DNA of 64,000 nucleotides. Origin: Catenuloplanes atrovinosus. Lineage in GTDB: Bacteria; Actinomycetota; Actinomycetes; Mycobacteriales; Micromonosporaceae. The translations under genes and the position numbers were made by a program. Shown here in pieces: positions 50,378-59,400 of the stretch; position 1 is the stretch's first letter; every line of letters starts with the position of its first letter. The DNA lies in NCBI RefSeq assembly GCF_031458235.1, contig NZ_JAVDYB010000001.1:4051001-4115000 (forward strand). The letters run 5' to 3'. The notes under the pieces are model-generated. The model was not told the DNA's origin. It saw nothing but the letters and a program-made list of their open reading frames with translations, and made no database searches.

Positions 50378-52252
50378 TCAGTGCAGGCGGACCGTGACGG
50401 CGGTACGGCCGTGGTCCACGGTGACCCGGCGGCCGGCCGCGGAGACGACCCGGGCGAACCGGCCCCGCACGTGGCGGGCGCGCAGCACGGTCAGCTCGAT
50501 CGGGCGGCGGCCGGCGGCGGAGCGGTCGTCGACGGTGAGGACGCCGCCGAGGTCGGCCTCGTCGTCCACCGTGACGATCGCGCCGCGGCCGGCGCGCGCC
50601 GGCACGGTGAGCGTGCCGCCGCGCTGGACGAACTCGCCGCGCACCCGCAGCGCGCCCGCCACCCGCAGCTCGCCGCCGGTCACGGTCACGTCGCCGCGGC
50701 CGAGCGCGGACGCGGCAGCGGCGATCAGCGCGCCGGCCCGCAGGTGCGTACCGCCGCGGTAGTCGTTGTCGCCGGTCAGCGTGAGCGCGCCGGTGCCGGA
50801 CTTGACCAGGCCACCCCGGCCGCCGATGTCGTTGCGCCAGGCGTCCGCCGCGGCGAAGCCGCCGGCCGCCGCGTCCATGACCACCTCCACGGTACGGTCG
50901 AACGCGCCGTAGCCGTCCGCCGCCGCGAACAGGTTGAGCCGTCCCCAGAGCTCCGGGCCGTCCAGCAGCGGGTGGCCGGACTCGATCGCGGTGGTGCGCA
51001 GGACCTCGCGGCGCTGCTCCGCGGTCAGGTACGGCAGGCGCGTCTCCAGGAGCACCTCCGCGCCGGCGGGCACCACCATCGGCACGCCACGCACGCCGGT
51101 CCGGGGCAGGTCGTAGGTCAGCTTCGGCAGCGCGATCCGCGCGTTGGCGGCCCGGTCCGCGTACGGGTCGGTGGCGGTGGTGCCGCCGTGCGCGTACCCG
51201 TGCAGGTCCGCGCCGACGCGGGCGGTGAGGTAGGCGCGGGCCTGCTCGCGGGCCTGGGCCTTGAGCGCGGCGTTCGCCGGGTCGCCGAGGATGGCCGCGG
51301 CGAGCGCGGTGGCGAGGACGCGACCGCCGATCACGTCGAGCGGCGAGTGCATGCCGGAGACGATGCGGGTGTCGGCCAGGTCCAGCGCCGCGGTCACCAG
51401 TTCCTGGAAGCGCTCCGGGATCGCGTACGCGTAGGCGAGCGCGGCCAGGTGGAACGCGTTGGCGTGGCCGCTGGGCATGCCGCCGTCGTCGGCCGGCGTG
51501 GTGCTGCGCTGCCGGAGCAGCTGGGCGGCGACCGTGACCGGCGAGTCGTACACCGGGTAGCCCAGCTCGTCGACCTTGCCGGTGTCCACGACCTGGCCGG
51601 ACTCGGTCATTCGCCACGGGCGCGGGTACTGGTAGGCCGTCTTGCTCGGGTTGCCGGAGGAGAACGGGCCGCGCAGCGTGTTGACCAGCGTGACCACCTG
51701 GCCGAGGGCGGAGGACGGCGAGCCGGCGCCGAGCGCCGCACCGGCCGGCGCGCCCGCCGGGACCGCGTCGTCGATCTTGGTGGGCGGCGTGCCGTCCGGC
51801 GCGGACGTGATGCCGGTGACCGCGAGCGCGCCCTCCCGGTAGATCGGCGCGAGCGGGCCGAGGCCGGCGGTCGCGGCGTAGCTCTGGTGCTGCCGGTCCT
51901 GGATGAACGCGCGCGCGGCCTGCTCCGGCGTGCGAGCTCGGGTGATCTTGACGACGTGGCGCATGTTGGCGCGCTGCACCGCGTGGTCCAGCACCGTGCC
52001 GGTGTTCCAGGCGGTGCCGGTGCGCCACACCCGCTGCATGCCGGAGAGGATGCGCACCGCGGCGTTACCCGTCACGGTGAGGTCGGCGGCCACGTTGGTC
52101 CGGTAGGTGGCGATGAACGGCTCGACGCCGGGCAGCGTGGCGGCGGCCGAGGCCGGGGAGCCGGTCAGCAGACTCGCCGCGGTCGGCCCGGCGACGAGTC
52201 CGGCCGAGGTGACGGCGGTGGCGCGCAGCACCGCGCGACGGCTCACGTTCAT
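50378..52252 (-). CDS. Tat-exported PAP2/vanadium haloperoxidase-like protein with C-terminal PATR repeat
   Basis: 624 aa. The N-terminus carries a twin-arginine signal (NVSRRAVLRATAV), cut near residue 38. The PAP2 catalytic motifs are complete: KX6RP at Lys204-Pro212, PSGH at 260-263, and RX5HX3D at Arg296, His302, Asp306, so phosphatase or haloperoxidase chemistry outside the membrane is likely. From about 475 the protein changes to autotransporter-type beta-strand repeat (GLVKSGTGALTLTGDNDYRGGTHL) and a beta-rich end. Start ATG 52252 is the first of the frame with the signal peptide. Confidence 0.88.
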   Translation of the reverse strand: MNVSRRAVLRATAVTSAGLVAGPTAASLLTGSPASAAATLPGVEPFIATYRTNVAADLTVTGNAAVRILSGMQRVWRTGTAWNTGTVLDHAVQRANMRHVVKITRARTPEQAARAFIQDRQHQSYAATAGLGPLAPIYREGALAVTGITSAPDGTPPTKIDDAVPAGAPAGAALGAGSPSSALGQVVTLVNTLRGPFSSGNPSKTAYQYPRPWRMTESGQVVDTGKVDELGYPVYDSPVTVAAQLLRQRSTTPADDGGMPSGHANAFHLAALAYAYAIPERFQELVTAALDLADTRIVSGMHSPLDVIGGRVLATALAAAILGDPANAALKAQAREQARAYLTARVGADLHGYAHGGTTATDPYADRAANARIALPKLTYDLPRTGVRGVPMVVPAGAEVLLETRLPYLTAEQRREVLRTTAIESGHPLLDGPELWGRLNLFAAADGYGAFDRTVEVVMDAAAGGFAAADAWRNDIGGRGGLVKSGTGALTLTGDNDYRGGTHLRAGALIAAAASALGRGDVTVTGGELRVAGALRVRGEFVQRGGTLTVPARAGRGAIVTVDDEADLGGVLTVDDRSAAGRRPIELTVLRARHVRGRFARVVSAAGRRVTVDHGRTAVTVRLH

Positions 52253-52362
52253 GGGGTTTCTCCTGCTGAATGGCGATTCAGGTCGCCGTCATGCTGGTGC
52301 GGGCGGGCGTCCGGCGCGCGAACGCGATCTTGTCGCACCGTGAACTGTGGCCGCACCGCTGC

Positions 52363-53772
52363 TCAGCGCGGCGGCTCCGGCGCGGTCCCCACCGGCAGGA
52401 ACAGGCTCACCGTGGTGCCGTGGCCCACCTCGGACTCCACGGTCACCCGGCCGCCGTGCGCGCGCACGATGGCCTGGACGATCGCCAGGCCCAGGCCCGA
52501 GCCGCCGTACTCGCGGCTGCGGCTGGCCTCGGCGCGCCAGAAGCGGTCGAACAGCCGGGGCAGGTCGGCCGCGGGGATGCCGGAGCCGTCGTCGGCGACG
52601 TCCACCCGCAGGTCGTCGCCGTCGCGGCGGAGCGTGAGCCGTACCCGGGTGCCGGGCGGGTTGTGCTGGACCGCGTTGCCGACCAGGTTGCGCAGCACCT
52701 GTTGCAGGCGGGCCGCGTCGCCGCTGACCGGGGGCCGGTCCGGCGGTGCCGCCAGCGCGATGTCCAGCCCGGGGTGGATCACCTGGGCGTCCTCGACCAC
52801 GCTTCCGGCCAGCGCGGCCACGTCCAGCGGGCGGCTGTCCAGCGGCCGGCCGGTGTCCAGCCGGGCCAGCAGCCCCAGCTCGTCGACCAGCAGCCGGATC
52901 CGGCCCACCTCGTCCTCGATCCGGGCCACGGCCTGCTCGACGTCGTCGCCGCTGAGCCCGCCCTGCCGGTACAGCTCCAGCCAGCCGGAGACGGTGGCGA
53001 GCGGAGTACGCAGCTCGTGCGAGGCGTCCGCGGCGAACGTGCGCGCCCGGTCCTCCGCGCGCGCCTGCGCGTCGAAGGCCCGGTTCACGGCCGCGGCCAG
53101 CACGTCGGTCTCGGTGCCGTGGTCCGAGACCGGCAGCCGCTCGTCGCGGGACCCGTTCGCGATCGCGTCCGCGGCCTGCGCCATCTCGGCCAGCGGGCGC
53201 AGGCCGATGTGCAACACCACCATGGTCAGCGCCATCAGCACCACCACGGCGACCAGCGCGATCGCCGCCATGCTGCCGGCGAACCCGGCGATGGTCGCGC
53301 GGTCGACGCTCGCGTCGTTGACCAGGATCAGGTGCGCGACCTCGTCCGCGTTCCGGTCGGCGTGGACGATCCGCATGCCGGGCGTGTCGACCAGCACGGC
53401 CACGGCCGCGTCCTCGGTCACCAGGATGTCCCCGGGCGCGCCGGCGCCGGCGAGCCGGGCCAGTTCGTACTCCCGCCCGGCGCTGGTGCCGATCGCGAAC
53501 AGGATGCGGCCGCCGCCGTCCAGGCCCATGATGCCGAGCGGCGGGCCGAGCATGGTCTCGAACTGGTCCGCGTTCACCGTCTGCGGGCCGGACTCGACCA
53601 GCGTGGCGATCCGCCGTTCGTCGTCGCGCAGCTTGGCCACGGACCGCTCGAAGAGGTAGTCGTTGACCAGCACCGCAGTGATCACGGCGCTGACGCCGAG
53701 CGCGGCCACGAACAGCATCAGGAAGCCCGCGAGCAGCCGGCCGCGGATGCCGGCCCGCCAGCGGCGGCTCAT
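52363..53772 (-). CDS. OmpR-type partner sensor histidine kinase
   Basis: 469 aa. TM1 (about 15-35), extracytoplasmic sensor (40-160), TM2 (168-188), HAMP (190-240), HisKA with His252 in FAADASHELRTPLATV, and HATPase with N-box VLRNLVGNAVQHN and G-boxes ADDGSGIP and YGGSGLGLAIV. The start overlaps the response regulator stop (ATGA). The order regulator then kinase is usual for this family in actinobacteria. Confidence 0.94.
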   Translation of the reverse strand: MSRRWRAGIRGRLLAGFLMLFVAALGVSAVITAVLVNDYLFERSVAKLRDDERRIATLVESGPQTVNADQFETMLGPPLGIMGLDGGGRILFAIGTSAGREYELARLAGAGAPGDILVTEDAAVAVLVDTPGMRIVHADRNADEVAHLILVNDASVDRATIAGFAGSMAAIALVAVVVLMALTMVVLHIGLRPLAEMAQAADAIANGSRDERLPVSDHGTETDVLAAAVNRAFDAQARAEDRARTFAADASHELRTPLATVSGWLELYRQGGLSGDDVEQAVARIEDEVGRIRLLVDELGLLARLDTGRPLDSRPLDVAALAGSVVEDAQVIHPGLDIALAAPPDRPPVSGDAARLQQVLRNLVGNAVQHNPPGTRVRLTLRRDGDDLRVDVADDGSGIPAADLPRLFDRFWRAEASRSREYGGSGLGLAIVQAIVRAHGGRVTVESEVGHGTTVSLFLPVGTAPEPPR

Positions 53773-54470
53773 CGCGCGTGCCGGAGTGAGTAGCCGACGC
53801 CGCGTACCGTGTGGATCAGCGGTTCGTGCCCGTCGTCGACCTTGCGGCGCAGGTTGGAGATGAACCGCTCCACCACGACCGAGTCGCCGCCGAAGTCGTA
53901 CTGCCAGACCGCCTCGAGGATCTGCGCCTTGGACAGCACCTGCCCCGGGTGCGTGATGAGCAGGTGCAGCAGCTTGAACTCGGTCGGCGACAGGTGCACC
54001 GGGCGGTCGCCGCGGCGCACCTCGTGACGCTGCGGGTCCAGCGAGAGGTCGTGGAAGGTCAGGGCGGCACCGGCCGGCACCGCCGTGCCGCGCGAGCGGC
54101 GCAGCAGCGCCTCGATCCGCGCCCCGATCTCCACCACGCTGAACGGCTTGACCACGTAGTCGTCGCCGCCCAGCTGCAGGCCGCGCACCCGGTCCTCGAC
54201 CGCGTCCCGCGCGGTGAGGAACAGCACCGGCACCCCGATCGACCGCGACCGCAGCAGCGTGAGCACGTCGAAGCCGGTGCCGCCGGGCAGCATCACGTCG
54301 AGCACGATGACGTCGGGCAGGCCGGCCGCCACCCGCTCCAGTGCCTGCGGGATGTCGGCCGCGGTGTCCACGTCGTAGCCGGCGAACCGCAGCGCGGAGG
54401 TCAGCAGACCGCGGATGCCCGGGTCGTCGTCGACCACGAGCACGCGGTCCCGGTCACCGGTGTCAGCCAT
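53769..54470 (-). CDS. OmpR/PhoB-family response regulator
   Basis: 233 aa. The receiver has VVDDDPG, phospho-acceptor Asp58 (VIVLDVMLPG), LFLTARDA and Lys in YVVKPFS. The C-terminal winged helix covers about 135-230 (LTFHDLSLDPQRHEVRRG, LSPTEFKLLHLLI, VLSKAQILEAVW, VVVERFISNLRRKVDDG, IHTVRGVGYSLR). ATG 54470 is preferred since the domain starts there; the frame is open to 54521. Upstream direct repeats TTGACGG probably form its own binding site. Confidence 0.94.
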   Translation of the reverse strand: MADTGDRDRVLVVDDDPGIRGLLTSALRFAGYDVDTAADIPQALERVAAGLPDVIVLDVMLPGGTGFDVLTLLRSRSIGVPVLFLTARDAVEDRVRGLQLGGDDYVVKPFSVVEIGARIEALLRRSRGTAVPAGAALTFHDLSLDPQRHEVRRGDRPVHLSPTEFKLLHLLITHPGQVLSKAQILEAVWQYDFGGDSVVVERFISNLRRKVDDGHEPLIHTVRGVGYSLRHAR

Positions 54471-54522
54471 TCGCCGTCCTCCGTCTGCGTCCGCGTGGTC
54501 CCGCTCAGCCTCGCCGCCCACC

Positions 54523-54563
54523 TTGACGGCCGGCCCTCACCGATCTTGACGGTTCCTTGACGG
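54523..54563. promoter_or_regulatory. TTGACGG direct repeats in the response-regulator promoter
   Basis: TTGACGG occurs at 54523-54529, 54546-54552 and 54557-54563. The last two are spaced by 11 bases, one helical turn, as OmpR-family proteins bind; the first is 23 bases (about two turns) away. They lie 50-95 bases before the response-regulator start. Confidence 0.5.
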
Positions 54564-54599
54564 TCACCTGCCCGGGGGTCAGGAACCGGTGGCGTCACC

Positions 54600-54728
54600 G
54601 CGCCCTCCTTGCCCCGCGGCGAACGTGGCGATTCACCGTTCCCTGAATACAGCGGCGACCTGCTCGGGCTGGTCCTGGCCGTGGACCCGGCGGCCTGCCC
54701 GGACGCCGGCGCGGAGGGCTGCTGCTGA
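54600..54728 (+). pseudogene. ArsR-type metal sensor remnant before the CDF gene
   Basis: The frame ending at TGA 54726-54728 reads GDLLGLVLAVDPAACPDAGAEGCC at its end, which is the C-terminal metal-binding tail of CmtR-like ArsR proteins. The helix-turn-helix part is missing: the region upstream is the response-regulator promoter. Its stop overlaps the CDF ATG (TGATG), the normal coupling of a sensor gene and its efflux gene, so a deletion is likely. Confidence 0.5.
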
Positions 54729-55366
54729 TGACGACGCTGCCGCTGGCCCCGCGCCGTGCCACGCTCACCCGCCGCATCCGGCTGCTGGTCGCGGCCACCA
54801 TCGGCTACAACGTCGCCGAGGCCGTGATCGCGATCGGCGCGGGCTATGCGGCCGGGTCCACCGCGCTGATCGGCTTCGGCCTCGACTCGGTCATCGAGGT
54901 CTCCTCCGCCGCCGCGGTCGCCTGGCAGTTCGCCGGCCGCGACCCGCGGGCCCGGGAGCGGACGGCGCTGCGCGTCATCGCGGTCTCGTTCTTCGCGCTC
55001 GCGGCGTACGTCACCGTCGAGTCGGCCCGCGCGCTGCTCGGTGGCGCCGAGGCCGCGCACTCCACGGCCGGCCTGCTGCTCGCCGCGGCGTCGCTGGTGG
55101 TCATGCCGGGCCTGTCGTACGCGCAGCGCCGCGCCGGCCGCGAACTCGGCTCGCGCAGCGCGGTCGCCGACTCCAGGCAGACGCTGCTGTGCACGTACCT
55201 GTCCGCGGTCCTGCTCGCCGGTCTCGCGCTGAACAGCCTTCTCGGCTGGTCCTGGGCCGACCCGGTCGCCGCGCTGGTGATCGCGGCGGTCGCGGTCAAG
55301 GAGGGACGCGACGCCTGGCGCGGCGACGCCTGCTGCGCCGACGGGCACTGCGCGCCGGTCAGGTGA
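54728..55366 (+). CDS. Cation diffusion facilitator-type metal transporter
   Basis: 212 aa with six membrane helices. The family pattern is FGLDSVIEVSS in helix 2 and ADSRQTLLCTYLSAVLL in helix 5, with acidic and polar residues of the metal site, then WADPVAALVIA. The tail CCADGHC may bind metal. CDF members export Zn, Cd, Co or Fe in exchange for protons. The gene begins within the stop of the ArsR remnant and ends 8 bases inside the convergent serine-hydrolase gene. Confidence 0.85.
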   Translation: MTTLPLAPRRATLTRRIRLLVAATIGYNVAEAVIAIGAGYAAGSTALIGFGLDSVIEVSSAAAVAWQFAGRDPRARERTALRVIAVSFFALAAYVTVESARALLGGAEAAHSTAGLLLAAASLVVMPGLSYAQRRAGRELGSRSAVADSRQTLLCTYLSAVLLAGLALNSLLGWSWADPVAALVIAAVAVKEGRDAWRGDACCADGHCAPVR

Positions 55367-56333
55367 TGATCGCGCGGGCGACCGGCCAGGCGCCGTCCGA
55401 CCAGTTGCAGAGGACGGTCCAGGTGGTGGCCGTCGCCGGGTCGTGGACGGACCGGAATGACACGCCCGCGTCCTGGCCCTCCAGCTGGATCCGCCCGTCC
55501 GGGCGCAGCCAGAAACCGAGTCCGTACCCGAAGTCGCCGTCGGCCCGGGCGGTGTGCGGGCGGACCAGCTCGGCGACGGACGCCGGTGAGACCAGGACGC
55601 CGCCGAACAGCGCGCGCCAGAACGTGCTGATGTCCGCCGCCGTGCTGTACGCGCCGCCGTCCCCGTTGCCGCGCACCGGCAGGTGCAGCACGTTGCTGCG
55701 CGGGCCGTCCCGGTACAGGTAGCCGACCGCCGTGTTCGACGGCAGTTCGTCCGAGCGGAGGTACGCGGTGCCGGCCATCCCCGCCGGGCGGAACACGCGC
55801 GCGTCGATCAGGTCGTGGAACGGCACGCCGCTCGCGCGCTCCAGGATGAGCGCCAGCACCACGTATCCGCCGTTGCAGTACCGGAACCGCTCCCCCGCTC
55901 CGAACACGGTCGGGAGGCCGTCCAGCATGGGCAGGAACGCGTCGGTACGGTCCAGCCGGTGCACCGGCTCGCTCAGCACGTGCGCCGTGACGTCGTCGTT
56001 CTCGTTCTCGTACTCGTCGAGGTAGTCGCCGATGCCGGACCGGTGCGCCAGCAGGTGTTCCACCGTCACGTCGGCCGCGATCAGCGGCAGGTCCGCGCCC
56101 AGCAGCGACCGGGCCGTGGTGTCCCGCCGCAGCTCGCCGGACTCGATCAGGCTCAGCGCCGCGACCGCCACGAATCCCTTGGAGCCGCTGGCGATCGCGA
56201 AGCGGGTGTCCACCCGGTTCGGCCGCTCGTCCGCGCGGTTCGCCAGGCCGTAGGCCCGCCGCAGCGACGGCTCACCGGCCCGGTCCACCGAGACCACGCC
56301 GCTGAACTCCGCCGGCACCACCAGGTCGTCCAC
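55359..56333 (-). CDS. Serine hydrolase, beta-lactamase class C family
   Basis: About 324 aa. The SxxK motif reads SGSK (ASGSKGF), the Tyr motif YCNGG (YxN) and the C-terminal His/Gly region is GYGLGFWL. No signal peptide is seen, so it probably acts inside the cell as an esterase or D-amino acid peptidase, not as a secreted lactamase. The start is GTG 56333 or GTG 56369 (12 codons earlier); TACGCT, a -10-like box, lies seven bases before the former, which would make it leaderless. Confidence 0.8.
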   Translation of the reverse strand: MDDLVVPAEFSGVVSVDRAGEPSLRRAYGLANRADERPNRVDTRFAIASGSKGFVAVAALSLIESGELRRDTTARSLLGADLPLIAADVTVEHLLAHRSGIGDYLDEYENENDDVTAHVLSEPVHRLDRTDAFLPMLDGLPTVFGAGERFRYCNGGYVVLALILERASGVPFHDLIDARVFRPAGMAGTAYLRSDELPSNTAVGYLYRDGPRSNVLHLPVRGNGDGGAYSTAADISTFWRALFGGVLVSPASVAELVRPHTARADGDFGYGLGFWLRPDGRIQLEGQDAGVSFRSVHDPATATTWTVLCNWSDGAWPVARAIIT

Positions 56334-56386
56334 GTCACGCAGCGTACAAATGCGGACGCGGTGGCGCACCGCGTTTTCCGCCGGCG

Positions 56387-56422
56387 GCGGCCCGCCCCCC
56401 GGGGGGTACGGGAGCGGGCCGC
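56387..56422 (-). terminator. GC-rich hairpin downstream of the giant secreted protein gene
   Basis: GCGGCCCGC (56387-56395) pairs with GCGGGCCGC (56414-56422), and CCCCCC/GGGGGG lies inside. It is located just past the stop of the giant gene on the minus strand. Confidence 0.5.
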
Positions 56423-56429
56423 GATCACA

Positions 56430-59400
56430 TCAGGCCGGTTCGATCCAGATGTTGCGGTAGCGCACGTTCGCGCCGGGGTCGCCGTGGTCCTGGAGGCGGA
56501 TCGGCAGCGCGGCCGGGCTCTCCGCGGCGCCGGCGCCGGTCGGGCCGTCGATGGCGACGTTGTTGTGCACGGTGACGCCGTTCCACACCACGGTGACGCG
56601 GGCGTTCTCCGTCTTCGTGGTGCCGTTCCAGCGGGCCGCGCGGAACGTGATGTCGTAGGACTGCCACGTCTCCGGCGCGGTGGCGGCGTTGGCGGTGGGC
56701 ACCGCCTTCTGGTAGATGGCCGCGCAGTCGTCGTTGGCCGGCGACGCCTTCCCGTACGAGTCGAGCACCTGCACCTCGTACCGGTCCTGCAGATAGACGC
56801 CGCTGTTAGCGCGGGCCTGCCCGGTCACGGTGGCGGGCAGGTTCGGCAGCCAGAACTCGACGTGCAGCGTGAAGTCGCCGAACGTCTGCTTGGTCCGGAT
56901 GTCGCCGCCGAGCACCTCGGCCGAGCCGCCGGAGACCGGCCAGGTGACCGCGCTGCCGTCGGCGTTGCGGAACGCGTTCAGGCTCCCGCCGTCGAAGAGC
57001 GTGATCCGGCTCGGGCCGTTGTGCGTCCAGCGCTGCTGTGCCACGTTCGCCCAGGTCCACAGCTGCACCGGGGTGCCGTCCGCGCTCGACCCGCCGGCCG
57101 CGTCGAGCACCTTGCCGGACTGCGGGTTGACCAGCGCACCGTCGGCCCGGGCCTGCCACACCTGCGCGGCGCTGTTGTTGCAGGTGTAGAGCTGCACCCG
57201 GGTGCCGTCGGCGGTGCCGGAGTTGTCCACGTCCAGGCACTTGCCGAGCGCGCGCAGCGTGTCACCCTCCCGCGTCCAGCTCTGCGCGGTCGAGTTGTTG
57301 CAGGTGTGCAGCTGGACCTTGGCACCGTCCGCGATGTTCGCGTTCTCCACGTCAAGGCACTTGCCGCCGATCCCGGTGATCGTCCCGGTCCGGTTGCCGG
57401 GCGCGGCCGTGCCGCCGACGGTGAGGCTGTCCAGGTTGACGTGCCCGGAGTCGCCGGTGTCGACCCGGTAGGAGACCGCGTTGGCGCCCGCGCGCAACGT
57501 CACGGAGTCGGCCAGCGTCGCCCAGGTGTCCCAGTTCGCGGTGCTGGGCAGGCTGACCTGTTTCACCCGCGCCCCGTTGACGTACAGGCTGAGGGTCTTG
57601 GTCATCTGGGAGGGGTTGGGCCCGTTGCTGTAGCGCAGCGAGATCGGGTAGGCGCCCGCGGACGGCACGTTCACCGTGAACGTGGTCGCCGAGCCGGCCG
57701 CGCCGTGCCCCGCCGAGAAGCCGCTGCCGGTGTAGCCGGGGTGGTCGGTCGCGACGGCGGTGCTGCCGGTGAGCCCGGACCACTCCGCCTCCACCACGGA
57801 GGACTTGAGCGTGCTGCCGTCGGCCAGGCTGTTCAGCGTGTACCAGGCCTCGGTGCTCCACAGCGACTGGTTGGCGGTGGAGGTGAACGGGCGCGGCGAG
57901 CGCACGTGCACGACCCGGCCGGGCTTGAGGCCGGCCAGCTTGAGCGTGACCTTCAGGCGGTCGGCCGAGAGCGTGGCGGAGGCGACGGTGAGCGACTCCT
58001 CGTCGACCTTCGGGCCGCCGTAGTCCGGCGTCGGGACGTACCGCCACTGCTTGGCCCGGTAGCGGGAGGCCAGTTGCGCGGCGGTGGCGTCCGAGACCGG
58101 CTGGGTGTACTCCAGCTCGAAGCCGTCCGGGATCGCCCGCATCGCCTTGATGTCGAAGACGCTCGCGCCGTTCGGCGTCAGCTTCTGCAGGCCGTAGGTG
58201 AGCTTGCCCTCCTGGCCCCAGTTGCCGCCGGCGCCGAGCCCGCCGGCGTAGATCGCGCCGTCCGGCCCCTGGCTGATCCGCAGCACGCCCATCTCCAGGC
58301 CCTGGGTCAGGCGGAAGACCGCGCCCTGGTACTGACCGCCGACCTTCTCCAGGTAGGCGCGCTGCACGCCGCCGTAGGTGACGTCACCGAAGAGCAGCTG
58401 TCCCGCGTACGGCCCGGAGTTGAGCATCAGCGGCGTGCTCGGCGAGTTCGCGATCTCGTTCTGCGGCAGCCACAGCACCGGCTGGGTGACCGGCTGAAGG
58501 TCGAACGGCCCGTCCGGGTTGGTGTAGTGGCCGAAGAACCGGTCCTGCTTGACCTGCACCAGCTTCGACGACGGCAGCCAGCCGCCCTGGTTGTCCAGCA
58601 CGAAGATGTCGCCCTCCGGGCCGAAGTTCAACCCGTTGGGGGTACGCAGCCCGCCCGCGATGTACTGCACCGCGCCGGTGGATCTATTGATCTTGAGCGT
58701 GGTGCCGCGGTTCGGCGAGCCCTGCGGGTCGGTGGTCGCGCCGCCCAGGTTGATCGAGACGGACAGGTTCAGGTAGAAGAACCCGTCCTGGTAGAGCAGA
58801 CCGAACGCGAACTCGTGGAAGTTGCCGTCGAACGGCCAGGTGGCGACGCGCCGGTACTGGTCGATCGCGCCGTCGCCGTTGGTGTCGTTGAGCTCGGTCA
58901 GCTCGTGCTTCTGCGACACGTAGATCTTACCGTCGACGATCTTCAAGCCCATCGGCTCGCGCAGCCCGGTGGCGATCCTCCGGTAGGTGACCTGGCTCGG
59001 CGAGGTGTTCCCTGTGACGCCGCTGAGCACGTAGACCTCGCCGGCCGTGGTGTCGCTGCCGCCCCAGGTGGCGATGGCCAGGCGCCCGTCCGGGTACCAG
59101 TCCATCGCGCTCACCTGCGGGTTGAAGCCGGCCGGCCGCAGGTTGGTGAGCGTGTAGCCGGGGTGCACGCCGGTCAGCGGCAGGCCGTCGCCCGGGCTGT
59201 CCCCGGTGCTCTCGCACTCCTTGCGGCCCGGCGCGGTCACCCGCACCACGCCCGCGTCCGTGCTCAGCGCGCTCTCCGGGACGACCGTGAACGCGCCCGC
59301 GCCCGGCGGGCGCCACTCCAGCGTCAGCTGCTGGCCGCCGTCGCGCTCGAAGTAGTCGAGGTGCAGCGCGTGATAGCCGGTGGACAGCGTGATCGTGCCC

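Noticed and set aside
56395-56406. G-quadruplex at CCCCCCGGGGGG
   Set aside because: Only one G run on each strand; it is the inner part of a hairpin.
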